A DNA stretch of 64,000 bases, from positions 3,023,001-3,087,000 of the forward strand of contig JANJXV010000014.1 in NCBI GenBank assembly GCA_024803745.1. The letters are read 5' to 3'. Below the pieces are notes generated by a model that saw only the letters and a program-made list of their open reading frames with translations, was not told where the DNA came from and made no database searches. The stretch is from Megascapheus bottae (taxonomy: Eukaryota > Chordata > Mammalia > Rodentia > Geomyidae). The stretch's first letter is position 1. Each line of letters begins with the position of its first letter. The position numbers and the translations under genes are program-made. Positions 1-22,639 of the stretch are shown one piece after another.

Positions 1-10028
<10,028 letters not shown>

Positions 10029-10135
10029 CCTTTCAGACATCCCAAACGTCTATGGGTTTGCTAAACACAAATTTGAAATTATTTGATAAGTGAAACTTCA
10101 AACAAATAACAAATAAAAATAAAAGTGTGTTAGGT
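10029..10135 (+). terminator. PON3: PON3 3' UTR and poly(A) signal
   Basis: The 3' UTR follows the TAG. An AATAAA at 10112-10117, followed after a few bases by GTGTGTTAGG, is the first good poly(A) signal with a GT-rich downstream element. A longer alternative 3' end cannot be excluded. Confidence 0.6.
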
Positions 10136-10850
10136 ATTTCTTATGGCTAGAGGGAGCCAAGGCATTATACAATACCCACAAAGTTATAAGGCGAGTTAGT
10201 ATTTGTCAATCATCCTTAATACTTTTCTTACATGAGCTGTATGTTGGCTGTGGAGCCTGGATTTTCAGCTTACCTGTAACTCATTGGTAACTGAGTACCA
10301 AAACTTGTTTCCTCTCAGTGTTCCTCAACACAGACCAGGAAAATTAAAGCTAATGTTCAAATATTTACAATTCATGTTCTCCGCAGCTACTTACATTGGG
10401 GCACCAACGGCTAACCATATACCCCAGTCCACAACAAAAGGAAGATTTTTGTATCACTAGACAGTTTAAATCTATCCTTCAACTTGCATTTCCCCAAGTA
10501 TAGCCACACCAGTTCTGGAGTGTTGAACAGACAAGTCTGGCCAGTTACTGCAGAGTAGGGAAAGCTAATGTGTTTATATGTGATAAGCCTTTATTGGTAC
10601 CAGTACTGGTATCTTGGTAATCTTGGTTCTGAACCATGAACTAGAATCTCAGGGCAATGATCTTCCACCTTTTGCCTCTTGCTCTACTGGTTAGTTCAGT
10701 AAACAATTATTATGCAATGCCTGACACCAACAAACCTGAAATAAATAACAGGGTTTGGATCTAAACTCGTCTCTTAAGGTCCAACCTCACCTTAGGATGA
10801 TTAAATAAAAAAAGAGCAAAGCAAACTTTATAAAGTAATTAATGACAGGT
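10136..10850. other. Intergenic, nothing recognised
   Basis: Unique AT-rich sequence between PON3 and the first intergenic SINE remnant. No open frame, RNA gene or repeat is supported. Confidence 0.6.
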
Positions 10851-10851
10851 T

Positions 10852-10945
10852 AAAGGTATGCTTGAGTTGATAAGGTGCCAGCCAACAAGCAAAGGCAGCA
10901 AGTTCAGAGTTCAAGTTCTGGTCCTGGACCTTAGGAAGAAAGAAA
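10852..10945 (+). repeat. SINE right-half remnant
   Basis: Has a tRNA-like box B (cagagttcaagttctggtcctgg). The left part is unclear. Confidence 0.4.
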
Positions 10946-11403
10946 ATGATTAATGAGAATCATTACCCAAATGGCTTGAGAAATTTTTTTAGACTTTTAT
11001 TTTTTTATTATAATTAATAAAAGGGTTGCATGATATTTGCCAGATAGAAGGTGCATTAATTCACATATATTGATACCCTTTCACATGTCTTGGTCCCCAT
11101 TACCCTCCCCTCCACCCCACCTTGCCGTCTTGGTTTTCCCCCCTTCCTTATCTAATTTCAAATAACCAAATACAAATAAATCCAATATATCAGATAACAA
11201 AGTGAGATACTGTAGCAATATGAGATAACCAAGGGACAGCAAAAGAGATGAGAGATAACATAGTACATTAAGGACAACAATCATTCATTATATGGCTTTT
11301 GTTTCAATATCCTGGAGGTCTTTTCAATTAGCTTCATACTATATGGCCTTATGTATCAAGGTTTTGCTCTATTGCAGATCTCTGCTAGTAGAGCCCAAGG
11401 TTT

Positions 11404-12364
11404 CTACTGATTATGACAAATGAGGGAAACCATTGAGCCTAAGTTCCTTTGAGTCTGGCTTACTTCACTTAATATGATTTTTTCTAAGACTTTCCATTTC
11501 CTAACAAATGGGGCGATGTCATTTTTTCTGACAGCAGCATAGAATTCCATTGTGGACAAATACCACAACTTGTTGCTCCACTCATCAACTGAGGGACATC
11601 TAGGTTGGTTCCATATTTTTGCTATGGAGAATAATGCTGCAATGAACATTGTTGTGGTAGTGAATTTAGTATGCCCTAGTTTCTGGATGGTTGGGTAAAT
11701 GCCAAGTAGTGGAATTGCTGGGTTATAGGGGATCTCTATGTTTAGCCTTTTTTTTTTTTGCCAGTCCTGGGCTTGGGCTGGAAAGTCCTTGGACTTTCTC
11801 AAAGTTTAGCACTCTACCACTTGAGCCTCAGCACCACTTCCAGCTTTTTTTTTTCTCGGTATGTGGTACCGAGGAATCGAACCCGGGTCTTCGTGCATGC
11901 TAGGCAAGCACTCTACCACTAGGCCAAACTCCCAGCCCTATGTTTAGCCTTTTGAGGCATTGCCCTATTGCTTTCCATAGTGGTTGAAGGAGTTTGCACT
12001 CCCACCAACAGTGTAGTAGTGATCTCTCCTGGCCACATCCCCTCCAGCATCTGTTGTTATTAGTTTTCTTGATCCGGGTCATTCTAACTGGAGTGAGGTG
12101 GAATCTTAGAGTTGTTTTGATTTGCATTTCTTTTATGACCAGAGATGTTGAGCATTTCATGTGTCTATAGGCCATTTTTGTTTCTTCTTCAGAGAAGACT
12201 CTCTTTAAGTCTTTGGCCCATTTTTTAATGGGATGGTTGTTACTTTGGGGATTAGTTTTGGAGTGATTCAATTTTTTGAGCTGTTGATATATTTTAGATA
12301 TGAGGCCTTTGTCTGTTGTTTGGTTGGTGAAGATCTTCTCCCACTCTGTAGGCTTCCTAATTAA
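11404..12364 (-). pseudogene. L1 ORF2 C-terminal fragment (3' segment)
   Basis: Reads on - from [14 protein letters not shown] through the CRW-type zinc-knuckle-like CWRGCGQE region to MEFYAAVRKND and LSEVSQTQRN. It is interrupted by a SINE at 11746-11937. Terminal part of ORF2 only; non-functional. Confidence 0.88.
11746..11937 (-). repeat. IDL-Geo SINE inside the L1
   Basis: Full-length antisense copy with A-tail (T11 on +) and a 15-bp target-site duplication, ctatgtttagccttt, at 11736-11750 and 11938-11952. It inserted after the L1. Confidence 0.93.
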
Positions 12365-13725
12365 CATATGCAAATCAATTAACATAATTCAACACTTTAA
12401 CAGGAGCAAGGGCAAAAATCACATGATTGTGTCAATAGATGCGGAAAAGGCATTTGACAAGATCCAACACCCCTTTATGTTAAAAGCTCTGGAGAAACTA
12501 GGAATCCATGGAACATTCCTCAATATAATAAAGGCTGTGTATGACAAACCCACAGCTAGTATTATACTTAATGGCAAAAAACTAAAGCCATTCCCTCTAA
12601 AATCAGGAACGAGACAAGGATGCCCACTCTCTCCATTCCTCTTTAACATAGTATTAGAAATCCTAGCCAGTACAATAAGGGAAGAAGCAAGCATAAAGGG
12701 GATCCAAATAGGGAAAGAGGAAGTAAAACTATCCCTCTTTGCAGACGACATGATTCTGTATTTAAAGAATCCTATAGATTCTACTCCCAAGCTCCTTGAG
12801 CTGATTCAAAACTTTGGAAGGGTAGCAGGCTATAAAATTAACCCTCAAAAATCAACTGCCTTCCTCTACGGCAACAGTAAGAGGAACGAGGCAATAATCA
12901 GGAAAGAAACTCCTTTCGCAATAGCCTCAAAGAAAATAAAGTACCTAGGAATTAGCTTAACTAAGAATGTAAAAGACCTTTTTGATGAAAACTTTAAAAC
13001 ACTAAAAAAGGAAATTAAAGCAGAACTAAGGAAATGGAAAAACCTCCCATGCTCCTGGATTGGAAGAATCAACATTGTGAAAATAACAATCTTGCCAAGG
13101 GCTATCTACAAATTCAACGCAATACCCATCAATATCCCAATGGCATTCTTTAAAGAAATAGAAGAGGCAATCCAAAATTTTATAAGGAATAATAAAAGAC
13201 CCCATATAGCAAAAACACTTCTTAGCAGAAAGAACAGAGCAGGAGGAATTTCAATACCAAACTTTAGACTCTATTACAGGGCTATAATTATAAAAACAGC
13301 TTGGTACTGGCACAAGAACAGGCCTGAAGACCAATGGAATAGAACTGAGGACCCAGATATTAAACCACAGACCTATGGCCACCTAATCTTTGACAAGGGA
13401 GCCAAAAAAATAGAATGGAAGAAAGACAGCCTCTTCAACAAATGGTGCTGGCAGAACTGGTTAAGCACCTGCAGAAAACTAAAGTTGGATCCTTCTTTGT
13501 CACCCTGCATTAGAATTAACTCCAAATGGATCAAAGACCTGGAGGTAAAAGCTGACACACTAAAAACTTTACAAGAAGGAATAGGAGATACACTAGGCCT
13601 CCTTGGCACAGGTGGAAACTTTCTTAATAAGGACCAAGAATCACAGCAAATAAGAGAAAGGCTGGATAAGTGGGACTGCATTAAACTGCAGAGCTTTTGT
13701 ATGGCAAAGGACATAGCTAGTAAAA
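12365..13725 (+). pseudogene. L1 ORF2 fragment, reverse transcriptase region (inverted 5' segment)
   Basis: An open frame continues from the inversion junction to 13742 without a stop. It shows L1 reverse-transcriptase features: the [15 protein letters not shown] segment with the first catalytic Asp, [14 protein letters not shown], and the FADDM box with the catalytic Asp pair, followed by the thumb and the start of the C-terminal region. It lacks the endonuclease and the last part of ORF2, so it cannot be a working ORF2. The unbroken frame of about 450 codons suggests a recent insertion. Confidence 0.9.
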
Positions 13726-13739
13726 TGAGAAATTTTTAT

Positions 13740-14737
13740 TAGGGAGTAGTAGTGTGGTTTTTTTTTACTTTCTCTCTTTTCTGAGGATGGACAGGTGAAA
13801 AGATGCCTTTATATTCTAAAGACTATTGCTTAAATGTAATTGTTGGTGATATATATTTTAGCAAGGTAAAACTCCACATTTTGTTTTTAGCCTGTTCAAG
13901 CAACACTTTCTGATTTACATAGTAAGATTTTATAGATGTTATTGTATTAAGGAAAGAATGGCCCAGACCTATATTACAGGCAATTCTCACGTTTAAAAAT
14001 TTTTCACATCAACAAAACATACATGTTCACACAGCCATATCCATGTCCAGAAAAAGAGATAGAAGAGACAGAGAAAGACACACACACACACACAGAGACA
14101 CTATTATGTATATATACATATATATGTAGATATATACATATATATTATATAATACATATCATCCATTATTTTGTTTCTAAACCTCACACACAATGGAAAT
14201 TTACTCACTACCTTACATATGTAACTGTAACCCCTCTGTACATCATTCTGACAATAAAGTTAATTTGAAAAAATGCTGAGGGAGTACTGTGGTCTTTTCT
14301 ATGGAGAAAACATGGAAAGTCCGTACATCCATGGAGCTGTCCCTAGGCTGGGTGTCCCTTCCTAGAGCAAAAGGAGAGAAGAAATACTAAGCAAGGCAGA
14401 GGATTTCTGAGAATATACCATAGTATTACCTGCACTGGACCCTGACATAGAAGCACATGCATTCCCATTTGCCCAGTACAGCATGAGAATTAGCAGAGAG
14501 AGCCCCCGTAGAGGTAGCAAAAGAACCTGATACTTTGGAGAAGAGGGAAAGTAAGGACTAGTTTAAAATAAAGGCCAAAGATTAGAATGGCGACAAGTTT
14601 CTAATGTTTCTATGATGGTTTGACTCTATTGACACCTTCTGGAGAATACACTGAATAGGAAATGGATGTAGAATTGTCTTCATTTATTGTTTTCTACTTG
14701 CAAATTAACATGGGTACTCATAGAAATAATTCCTGAA
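13740..14737. other. Intergenic, mostly unique
   Basis: Nothing recognised apart from a short (AC)n and a TATA-rich patch at 14078-14160. Confidence 0.6.
14078..14160 (+). repeat. Short (AC)n and TATA-rich tract
   Basis: acacacacacac near 14080 is followed by alternating atatatacatat. Confidence 0.8.
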
Positions 14738-14947
14738 TCGGGTGCCAGTGGCTCACTCGTGTAAATGTAGCTACACAGGAAACAGTTTTAATGATGGGGA
14801 TGTGAAGCCAATGCAAGCAGGAAAGGCCATGAACCCTTATCTCCAAGAAACTACCAAAAGTGGTCAAAAGTAGTGGAGAGCTAGCTTTGAGCACAAAAGC
14901 CAAGGCCCTGAGTTCAAACCCCAGGACCAGCACACACACAAAAATAT
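14738..14947 (+). repeat. Composite SINE (B1-like + ID/Geo-like)
   Basis: Left half gggtgccagtggctcactcg; right half with box B gagttcaaaccccagg; (AC)/A tail. Confidence 0.7.
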
Positions 14948-16338
14948 TTTTCTGATATACTTTATGGTTGTGGCTTTTTTGGAAGTGAACCAATTTAGTG
15001 TAGAAGAGATTAACGTCTTTTCTTAGTGAATATATGATTAGAATATTCCAGTGGTTGTTCTGTAGCCAAAACCAGTTGGCATTTAAGTTGCTCCCTCCTG
15101 GAAATCCATGGAAGATGTGCCTCCAGTTTTAAGTTCGTGCACACTTTACCCCCTGGGAGCTCTGGCTCCCAGTGGGTCATTCTCAGTCTTCAGGTACTGT
15201 GATTCTTTCACTCAGTGTGTCACCTTTGGGACAGAGGTCCTGGAAAGATGGATCAAGTTTGGACTCCTCCTGGAGTAGGCAACTTACTTATTCTTATCAG
15301 AGTGTCCCCAAATCACCCTGTTCATGTCCTGTCATCTTCTTTTAGCAATCTTCTCCTCTTCTTAGGTGGACACAGCTTTACCAACAGACCCCCTTTGCCT
15401 AGAAAAGTAGTCAAATCTCAGTTTAATGCCATTGTCTTGGGGTTCTTCAGGAGGCTTGGAGGAGAATTGGTGCTATCATTTGATGATTCACTCTCTTGAC
15501 TTCTTCAGTCATTCTACACAACACCAAGTTAACAATTAGACATAGGTGAGCTCTCTCAGGTGATCCAAATATACTTTCAGTGTAATATTTTGCCTCAAAA
15601 TGTCCTCAATTAATGATAGAATGTCAGGTATTTGGTGCTTTGCTGTTTTTTCATTGAGCCCTGACCACAGAAAATTCTCTATTCATTTTGCTCCATTTTC
15701 ATAGATAGAAAAGGACTATGCTATCCAGATTTTAGGAAAAAGGATCAAGTTAAAGGATTAAAATGTTCACAAAATGCTTGACTATTTCCCTTAATATGGT
15801 CAACAAAACAATAATTCTTTATTTCATGGTAACTATTACTTAATAATCTTGGGTAATGCTGTGAAATAAAAACTAAAATAAAATAAAATAAAAACTAAAT
15901 AGAGTATTGCTATTGCAAAGGAAGAGAAAGAACACAAGAGATTTTGTATGACTTTCTATATTAAAATAAAACCAAGAGATAAAACATTAGAATACGCCCT
16001 AAATTTTTCCCTCCAAAACCTAACCTATATGAGTAGGGAAAACTATATATTTCAATTAAAAATGACATACTATCTAAAATGGCTGCAAAAGCTAACATTA
16101 AATAAATAAATATTTTCCCCAAATTCTGAAGAAAATCTAAAACTTTAGTGAGACATATGAAAAGAGAATAAACTTTAGTGACCAATTAGCAATGTATGTA
16201 TGCCACAGTCAGTCAACAAATATGCATCTGCACTGCATAGGCTAGACTTTTGAAATATAAATACCTTGGAAACTCACAAATTTGGCTTTGCTTGCTTCCA
16301 ACTCATATGTGCCAGCATTGATAACAAGATTCCATTTC
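14948..16338. other. Intergenic, nothing recognised
   Basis: Unique sequence with an A/AT-rich patch (15868-15895, aaaataaaat repeats). No coding signal is supported. Confidence 0.6.
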
Positions 16339-16344
16339 AAAGCA

Positions 16345-16547
16345 GTTTTTTTTTTTTTTTTTTTGCCAGTCCTGGGCTTAAGCTCAGGGCCTGAGCACTG
16401 TCCTTGGACTTTTCTCAAGGCTAGAGCTCTACCATTTGAGCCTCAGCACCACTTCTGGCTTTTTCTAAGTATGTGGCACCAAGGAATTGAGCCTGGGTCT
16501 TCGTGCATGCTAGGCAAGCACTCTACCACTAGGCCAAACTCCCAGCC
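16345..16547 (-). repeat. IDL-Geo SINE
   Basis: Full-length antisense copy with a T18 tail on + and target-site duplication aaagcagtttt (16339-16349 and 16549-16559). Confidence 0.92.
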
Positions 16548-16889
16548 GAAAGCAGTTTTAAGGCCAACTGTTCTTCCTGGTTCCCACCATTTCGTGCTTA
16601 GTTAAATACTGTCTCCTTTGGGAACATATGTATACATGGGTAGAAAGAAGTACTGCTTTTATCACAGTTTTCCAGTGCTGTATCCCTTGATTTTCCTAAT
16701 TTGGAGGCATTGGGAAAGGCTACACGGTATAAACAGTCTTATTTTCCTGTTCTTGAAATGTGATATCAAATTTCCAATCATTCTCTAACAGCCTCTCCCA
16801 TTAATTCTTACCTGACCACATGTTGCTGCAAGAAGTGCTTACTATACAATTTGTGATGATGTCACAATGGTCCCCAGTTTTGCAGCCTG

Positions 16890-17495
16890 TAGAAGAAATA
16901 GACCCCCTTCCTACCAAGTATCACCTAAGTGGAGTAGACTCCAGATGAGTTAAAGAATTAAAAGTGAGAGACAATCTTAGAGCTAATAGGAGGCAATGGC
17001 TTTGGAACCAAGAATAGGGAAAGACTTCTGAGATACAATTTAATAATTACAAAATGAGGTGGGAGAAAAAGTAAAAAGCCTAAATCCTAAACACACAAAA
17101 CGTTGATTGAATTCGAGTCATCAAAAATAAAGATTTCCATTCAGCAAAAAATACCAAGACAATAGATAAGTATCAGAATGACAAAGATTTGCCATGTTAA
17201 CTTGACAAGGAATTAATGAGTGGAATATATTAGAAACTCTTAGAAATAACAAAGAGGGATATTAACCTCCTAGGAATAACAGGCAGATGGTGTGAAGAAG
17301 CAATTTACAGAATAGAGGGGAAATGGAGTACATAAAAGATGCTAAGAATCTTTAGTAATAAAGAAGTGTCAATTAAAACCTCACTTAAATTTCCTTATAC
17401 TTATTAGACAAGCAAAAACTAAAAGGTTTGAATTTCAAAGTGTCAATGAGGAAGTAAAAAGTCTGGAAATCTCTTATATCATTGGAAGGAAGTGT
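16890..17495 (+). mobile_element. Old L1 ORF2 3' remnant
   Basis: Decayed L1 ORF2 text. 'actccagatgagttaaagaatt' matches the position of the L1 'SKWIKDL' segment, followed by the 'cattcagcaaaaaataccaagacaatag' and 'caattaaaacc' landmarks. No open frame. Confidence 0.65.
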
Positions 17496-17614
17496 ACATA
17501 GTTGTGGTCCTGGCAGGTAAGATTTAGTGTTCAAAACTACATTGGTTCCCAAGGGCTTCCTGCAGCCATGCTCCATCCTAAACAATAAAACAGATCCTAA
17601 AAATAGTGCCTCTT

Positions 17615-17868
17615 GGCCCAGTCCCAGTAGCTCACATCTGTAACCCTAATTTCTCAGAAGTTTGAACTATGAGGATACAGATTGGAAGTCAGCTGGAGCA
17701 GGGAAGTCTGTGAAATTCTTAACTCTATTAATCACAGAAAAGGATGGAAGTGGTGCTGTGGCTCAAGTGGGAAAGAACTAGACTTGAGCAAAAGAAGCTC
17801 AGGAACAATAGCTAGGCCCAGAGTTCAAGCCCCAGGACTGGAAAAATAAAATGAAATAAAATATACTG
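17615..17868 (+). repeat. Composite SINE (B1-like + ID/Geo-like)
   Basis: Left half cagtcccagtagctcacatc; right half gtggtgctgtggctcaagtg and box B gagttcaagccccagg. Flanked by related atagtgcctctt/atactgcctctt copies, a probable target-site duplication. Confidence 0.75.
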
Positions 17869-18995
17869 CCTCTTTCCTCAAAGTTCCACGTTTTAATTTT
17901 TTTCAAGATCTGCTAACTTATAGTCACAAATTACCTTCCTGTACCCAGGCTCCAAACAAGTTTGGAAAATGCAACTTCTACCTCTTTAGGGCAAGTATAT
18001 TCACTAGAAGAATGAACCTCTCCCTGTAGTGGGGTGCAGGCACTAGTATTTTACTAGACACATAGCCAAATGAAAACAGTTCCCTCCATGATTCTAATTT
18101 GTTGGCAGGATTTGAAAACACTGCACCCAAATGACTTTGGAAAAGAGATTGGAGGTGCTGATTCAGTGTCTCAGTGCACGCAGAACTAATGATGCTCTTG
18201 TTTTACTGTTTGTTGCAAAGTTGCAGGAACGTTTCTGTGGCAAGAAAACAAATCAGTCACTTTTTGCCAAAACATTTTTATCATGCAGTGATATTCCTAA
18301 TGGCGACTTACTGCATATGTAAAAGAACATAATGAGCACAGCCAAAGGGAAGTCATCCAATTGGGGAAAACCAAGAGGAATGTGCTTAAAGACACAGAAT
18401 GTAATGAGAACAAATTTTAACATGCTCAGTCATACTCTCTGTTTCACACATAGCAAGAAAAGTTCAGATCTTTAGGGATGTTGCTGGGAAATGGTGAATT
18501 GAATCTTTATCATCTGGCCTGTTCTTCAAGCTGCAGGCTTTGCCCACCAAAGGAGCTCTTGCTGGTTTGTTACAACTAGCTGATAAGCCAAATAAACCAC
18601 AGAATGACATTGGTTCCATCAGGAATTAAAATCTAAATGAGATACAGATGGAATATTATGTGGAATGTCATCCATTTCCAATTCAGAAAATATTGGCCTC
18701 TGCATGAGTCCAAAGACTGCAAGCTGGAGACCTTGGAAAATAGACTCTTCAGAAGTGTATTCTAGAGAAATGTATTTGTATTCACAGTAATTATCGTGAG
18801 CTAAACATTATGAGTGCACAAATATATTCTTTGGTTATTAAAAAGTGTGAAGTTAAAATATATGTTTTCTACTATCTACTGAAATGGTCGTACTATTCTT
18901 ATCCTTTTTTCTGTGAGTTATATGATGAACTTTAAGTCAAGTTGTAAACTAAAAATAGACTCCACTTGGTCCTGAAGCTTTTAAATTGCATATTT
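17869..18995. other. Intergenic, nothing recognised
   Basis: Unique AT-rich sequence. The open frame at 18131-18322 has no recognisable similarity and no codon signal. Confidence 0.6.
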
Positions 18996-18999
18996 TAGG

Positions 19000-19265
19000 T
19001 ACCATTGATAAATATTTTCCTCAAGATCCTAAAGCTATGTTCAGGAGAAAGATTGGCCTGCAATCTTCATTTCTCCTTTAGTAATCCTCTTAGCACTGGT
19101 GTTGGGGTTATATTGGTATGCTTCTTTTTCCTATTATCTTCAAGAGTTAGTGTGCCATTTTGTACTTTTTTTGTAAAATATTTGGAAGAGTTCATGAGGC
19201 CTACCTAGAATTGAAAATTTCTTTTAAGGAGGATTTTAATTCAGAAACATAAGTTTTGTAGTAAG
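19000..19265 (-). mobile_element. Old L1 ORF2 remnant (antisense)
   Basis: Reads as reverse-complement L1 reverse-transcriptase text, with the landmark 'agattggcctgcaatcttc' and 'ttggaagagttcatgaggc'. Heavily decayed. Confidence 0.6.
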
Positions 19266-20794
19266 TATAAAAATATTGGAATTTTTCTGGTTTTTTTTTT
19301 TTGTTAAGCTTGAGGACTCATTTTTAGCAATTGTGCAGACTACATTTAATGCATTGAGTACCAGAAAAAAAAATGTGTTCAAACAAAGGAACAGGTCAAA
19401 ACAGAAGTCCAGAACAAGAGTTTCAAAGAGATCTGATTATTATACAATAATTGACAGTCCATTGGCTATCATTAATTACGTTTACTTTCCTTCAGTTTCT
19501 TCTGACAAGGACATCTGAAGATTGACATTTAGGCCCTGACTTTGAGCCAAAGAGGCTTGGTTTGAGAGTGGGAAATGTCTGATCATACAGTAAGTAGTTT
19601 GTAGGAATCTATTGATGGGATCAACTACATTCAGGAGCATTTCAGAGTTAGTTGAGTACCTTCAGAAAAAGTAAAGAATCACCGCTGCAAGGTCTAACGT
19701 AACAGAACAAATGCATTGGAAAAGAGATCTACATAGAAATTATGGGTAACTCAGATTTTTGCTCTGAATACTGCAATCTATGTGAAGAGTCAGTTTATTC
19801 TCTCAAGTTTATTTTTTAACTGAGAAATTGCAAGTATTTACATTTTAGTGTAGAAAACAACTTATGTACAATGTATGTATATGCATGGTAGAATGACCAA
19901 ATTGAGCTAATTAACATATGCTATATCATATATCCTTTATACTTTTGCTGCTGTTAGAAAAGTACTTGGCACACAAGCAAACAAATGCACCAGCAAGAAG
20001 CCATCCTAGGGAGAAGACCACGGCAAAGGCAGGGGAGATGGTCAGAGGTCTTAATTAACTACAGGTAAACCCCAGCTTCAGCCAGTCACCATGAGGTAAG
20101 TGCTATATGGAGGAAGTATCACAGAGACCCTGTTGTACCCTTGTTCTCTTGCTAGATGATGGTAAATGAAGGAGTCCTCAGAAGAGGTAAAATGGCAAAT
20201 GTTGTAGGACTAGATCACTTTTCTAACTACTATGTTGGTTACAATCATTTGTTATATCACCTTTAGGGTCTTATGGCTGGTGGTGGGCATAGAAGGCATT
20301 GGAAGAAGATACTAAACATGGTAAAATTGGGAAAGACCTCTGATGAGAAAGTACATTTAAGCTAAGGCCTGAAGAACACAAAAGAGAAGTGCAAGGGACA
20401 GAGAGTTTTTTGGGGGAAAACACAGAGCATCACAGCCAAAGAACAGACAGGGGAAGCCAGTGAAGTGCAATAGGCTTGGCATGTGTGCAGAATGGAGAAA
20501 AATCTGATGGGCAACATTGTGCTGAGTGAATGATAAAAAGTTAGGTCAGATGACTGAGCACATGTCAAAACTTATGGGCTATGATAAGAAAGTAAAATGA
20601 GATACTCTGGGAGGGAGGAATTTAAGCAGTGAAATGATATAATCTGGTTTACATTTTTAAATGGGATACACTGAAAATGGACTGTGGGGAATTAGGGATG
20701 GAACAAAGAAAGGCTTGTTCTGGCCTGCTGACATTGGCAGCTTGAACTATAAGGATGGTAGGAGAAAGGGAAAAACTGTGAAACAAATGTTTAT
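19266..20794. other. Intergenic, nothing firmly recognised
   Basis: 20350-20680 has the texture of an ancient interspersed repeat (gtgcaagggacagagag..., gcagtgaaatgatataatctgg), but I cannot assign a family. Confidence 0.45.
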
Positions 20795-20985
20795 TGCTTA
20801 AACTCAAGCCCAGGCACTGGAACTAAGCATTTTTGCCCAAGGCTAACTCTCTACCACTTGAGCCATAGCTCCACTTTCAGCTTCTTCTTGATACTTATGG
20901 CAAATAAGAATCGCATGGACTTTCCTGCCTGGGTTGGAGTAGTTAGGGTTACAGACATGCATCACCTCTTCCCAGCTTGTTTATT
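20795..20985 (-). repeat. Composite SINE, antisense
   Basis: Reverse copy: aactcaagcccaggcactgg, ctctctaccacttgagccatagc, then the B1-like end ggttacagacatgcatcacc. Confidence 0.65.
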
Positions 20986-21093
20986 TCTTTTAATGGTTCA
21001 GTTAAGCACAACAATTTATTATACGGCAATAGATGGCCAATAGAAAGCAATCTTTTGGATTGACTGATGTATTTGGTGGAAGAAAGTGTAAGA

Positions 21094-21315
21094 TAAGCTG
21101 GGCGTAGTAGTTCATACTTCAATCCTAGCTGTACAGGAGGCTGAGATCTGAGGATTGCAGTTCAAAGCCAGCCTGGGCACTAAAGAATGAGAGACTCTTA
21201 TTTCCAATTAATCATTAGAAAATGGGAAGTGGGGCTGTGGCTCAAAGGATAGGGTGGCAGACTGAGCTGAAGGGCTCAGGGACAGAGTCCAGGCTCAGAG
21301 TTCAAGCTCTGTTTG
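21094..21315 (+). repeat. Composite SINE (B1-like + ID/Geo-like)
   Basis: gctgggcgtagtagttcata and aggaggctgagatctgagg (B1-like left half), then gtggggctgtggctcaaag and gagttcaagctc (right half). Confidence 0.75.
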
Positions 21316-22250
21316 GGAGCATGTTCAGATTGGGGCGCAATAGTTCAGACTTTGTATACATTTTAAAGAGATTATTAGACTTCACAGAGGGAAAATCCAC
21401 CATACAGACTGCTGAGCCATCCCCAGATTACTTAGCCATTGTAAGCACACAAACTTGATTTGGAGGGCTGTCTCCAATCTTCTCTATTTACCATATTCTA
21501 ATAACAGCCATGTTCCTTTGACTCAATTACAGAATTTACTCCAATTAAGCCACCTATTGCATTCATGTGATCAAATCTATTTGACTCATACTCAGTGGAC
21601 ACAGATGGCCACTCCAATTTTTCAGATACTGTCCTCTCTTGGATTCTGTGATCCTTCTAGGTTGGGTAGATACTTCCACTTCACATGGTGTCAGCCAGAA
21701 TAAGTATGCAGTTGGCAGTCTGATCTGGAGGGTTAAGGAAACCTTTATTCATGTCTGCTGCATCCTCTGTGGGTATAACCTTTCACTTAGGTGCTCTAAT
21801 GGATGGTCAGATGCATTACACAGAAGCTCAAGATTTAAAAATAAGTCTCCAGGAGGAGAAGAAAAGCAGAGAAATAGAATAGGGAAGGCAAGAATGTTTC
21901 CTCTTCAGAGAACTATGAGTGATAACTATATTGGTGCTTCATAGAATATTCCAGAAAAAAAAGAGATGTATATTGCAAGAGAAAATATATTGTGAGAAGA
22001 TATAACTGCAATTAAGAAAATTTGAGGAGGAAAGGGTCCCAGGGCAAATGGGGTGGGATTGGCAGCAAAGTAGGAATCATTCATAAGATGATAGGAGGGG
22101 AGAGAGGCATGGATATACAAAAGCACTGCCTCCACATTCTGGTCCTTTACATGGATGAGGCCTTTTTTCTCTCCATGGTATCCATGCATGTGTATAGCAC
22201 ACATACATTATCAGCACATTACATATGCCATAGGAGTGATATGTCTTCCT
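21316..22250. other. Intergenic, nothing recognised
   Basis: No repeat or coding signal is supported. The overlapping open frames on both strands are short and lack known motifs. Confidence 0.55.
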
Positions 22251-22254
22251 GATT

Positions 22255-22375
22255 TCCATCCCGGGCTGGAATGTGAGAAACACTGACCATATTCATCTAG
22301 CATGGAGCACAGTGCCTGACACACCACTGATCCTCAATAAATGTCAGTCAAGTGAAGGAATAAACAAACATGTGA
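22255..22375 (+). repeat. L2 LINE 3' end remnant
   Basis: Has the L2 3' signature gcacagtgcctgacacacc and ctcaataaatgtcagtcaagtgaa. Confidence 0.55.
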
Positions 22376-22639
22376 GCTGAGAGGTCAGAAGTGGACCTAC
22401 TGAGAACAGTTAGGGGAAAGGTGCTCCAACCAGTTCTTTCTTCAGTGTGTTTTTTCTTGTTGTTTGTGTTTGAATGAATTATTATGATTAAGTTACTCAA
22501 CTCACCTGAGCACCAAGGATTAGACCCTTTTTGGCATTAAAAAAAAGTCCAGCAAACTGGCTCTCCTTTCTCACGGCTCTCTATTTCCTTCTATGTGCTT
22601 AATGATCACTTCTTGACCAATCTAGGCACCTGGCTCTCC

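Larger units (their letters stand above)
10977..13737 (-). mobile_element. L1 element with 5' inversion (twin priming)
   Basis: One L1 insertion in - orientation. The 3' segment (about 12364 down to 10985) reads on the - strand as the ORF2 C-terminus and 3' UTR, ending in a T-rich tract on +. The 5' segment (about 12365-13725) is inverted and reads on + as the reverse-transcriptase part of ORF2. The two segments are adjacent in an L1 consensus: the inverted one ends in KDIA and the 3' one begins with RKPTEWEK. A 12-bp direct repeat, tgagaaattttt, flanks the whole (10977-10988 and 13726-13737). The element is 5' truncated within ORF2. The junction is near 12364. It contains a later SINE. Confidence 0.9.

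Noticed and set aside
12300..13742. A 480-codon open frame on + that looks like a free-standing gene
   Set aside because: It is the inverted reverse-transcriptase part of an L1 with L1 target-site duplication, not a host gene. Its first codons are antisense 3' L1 sequence.
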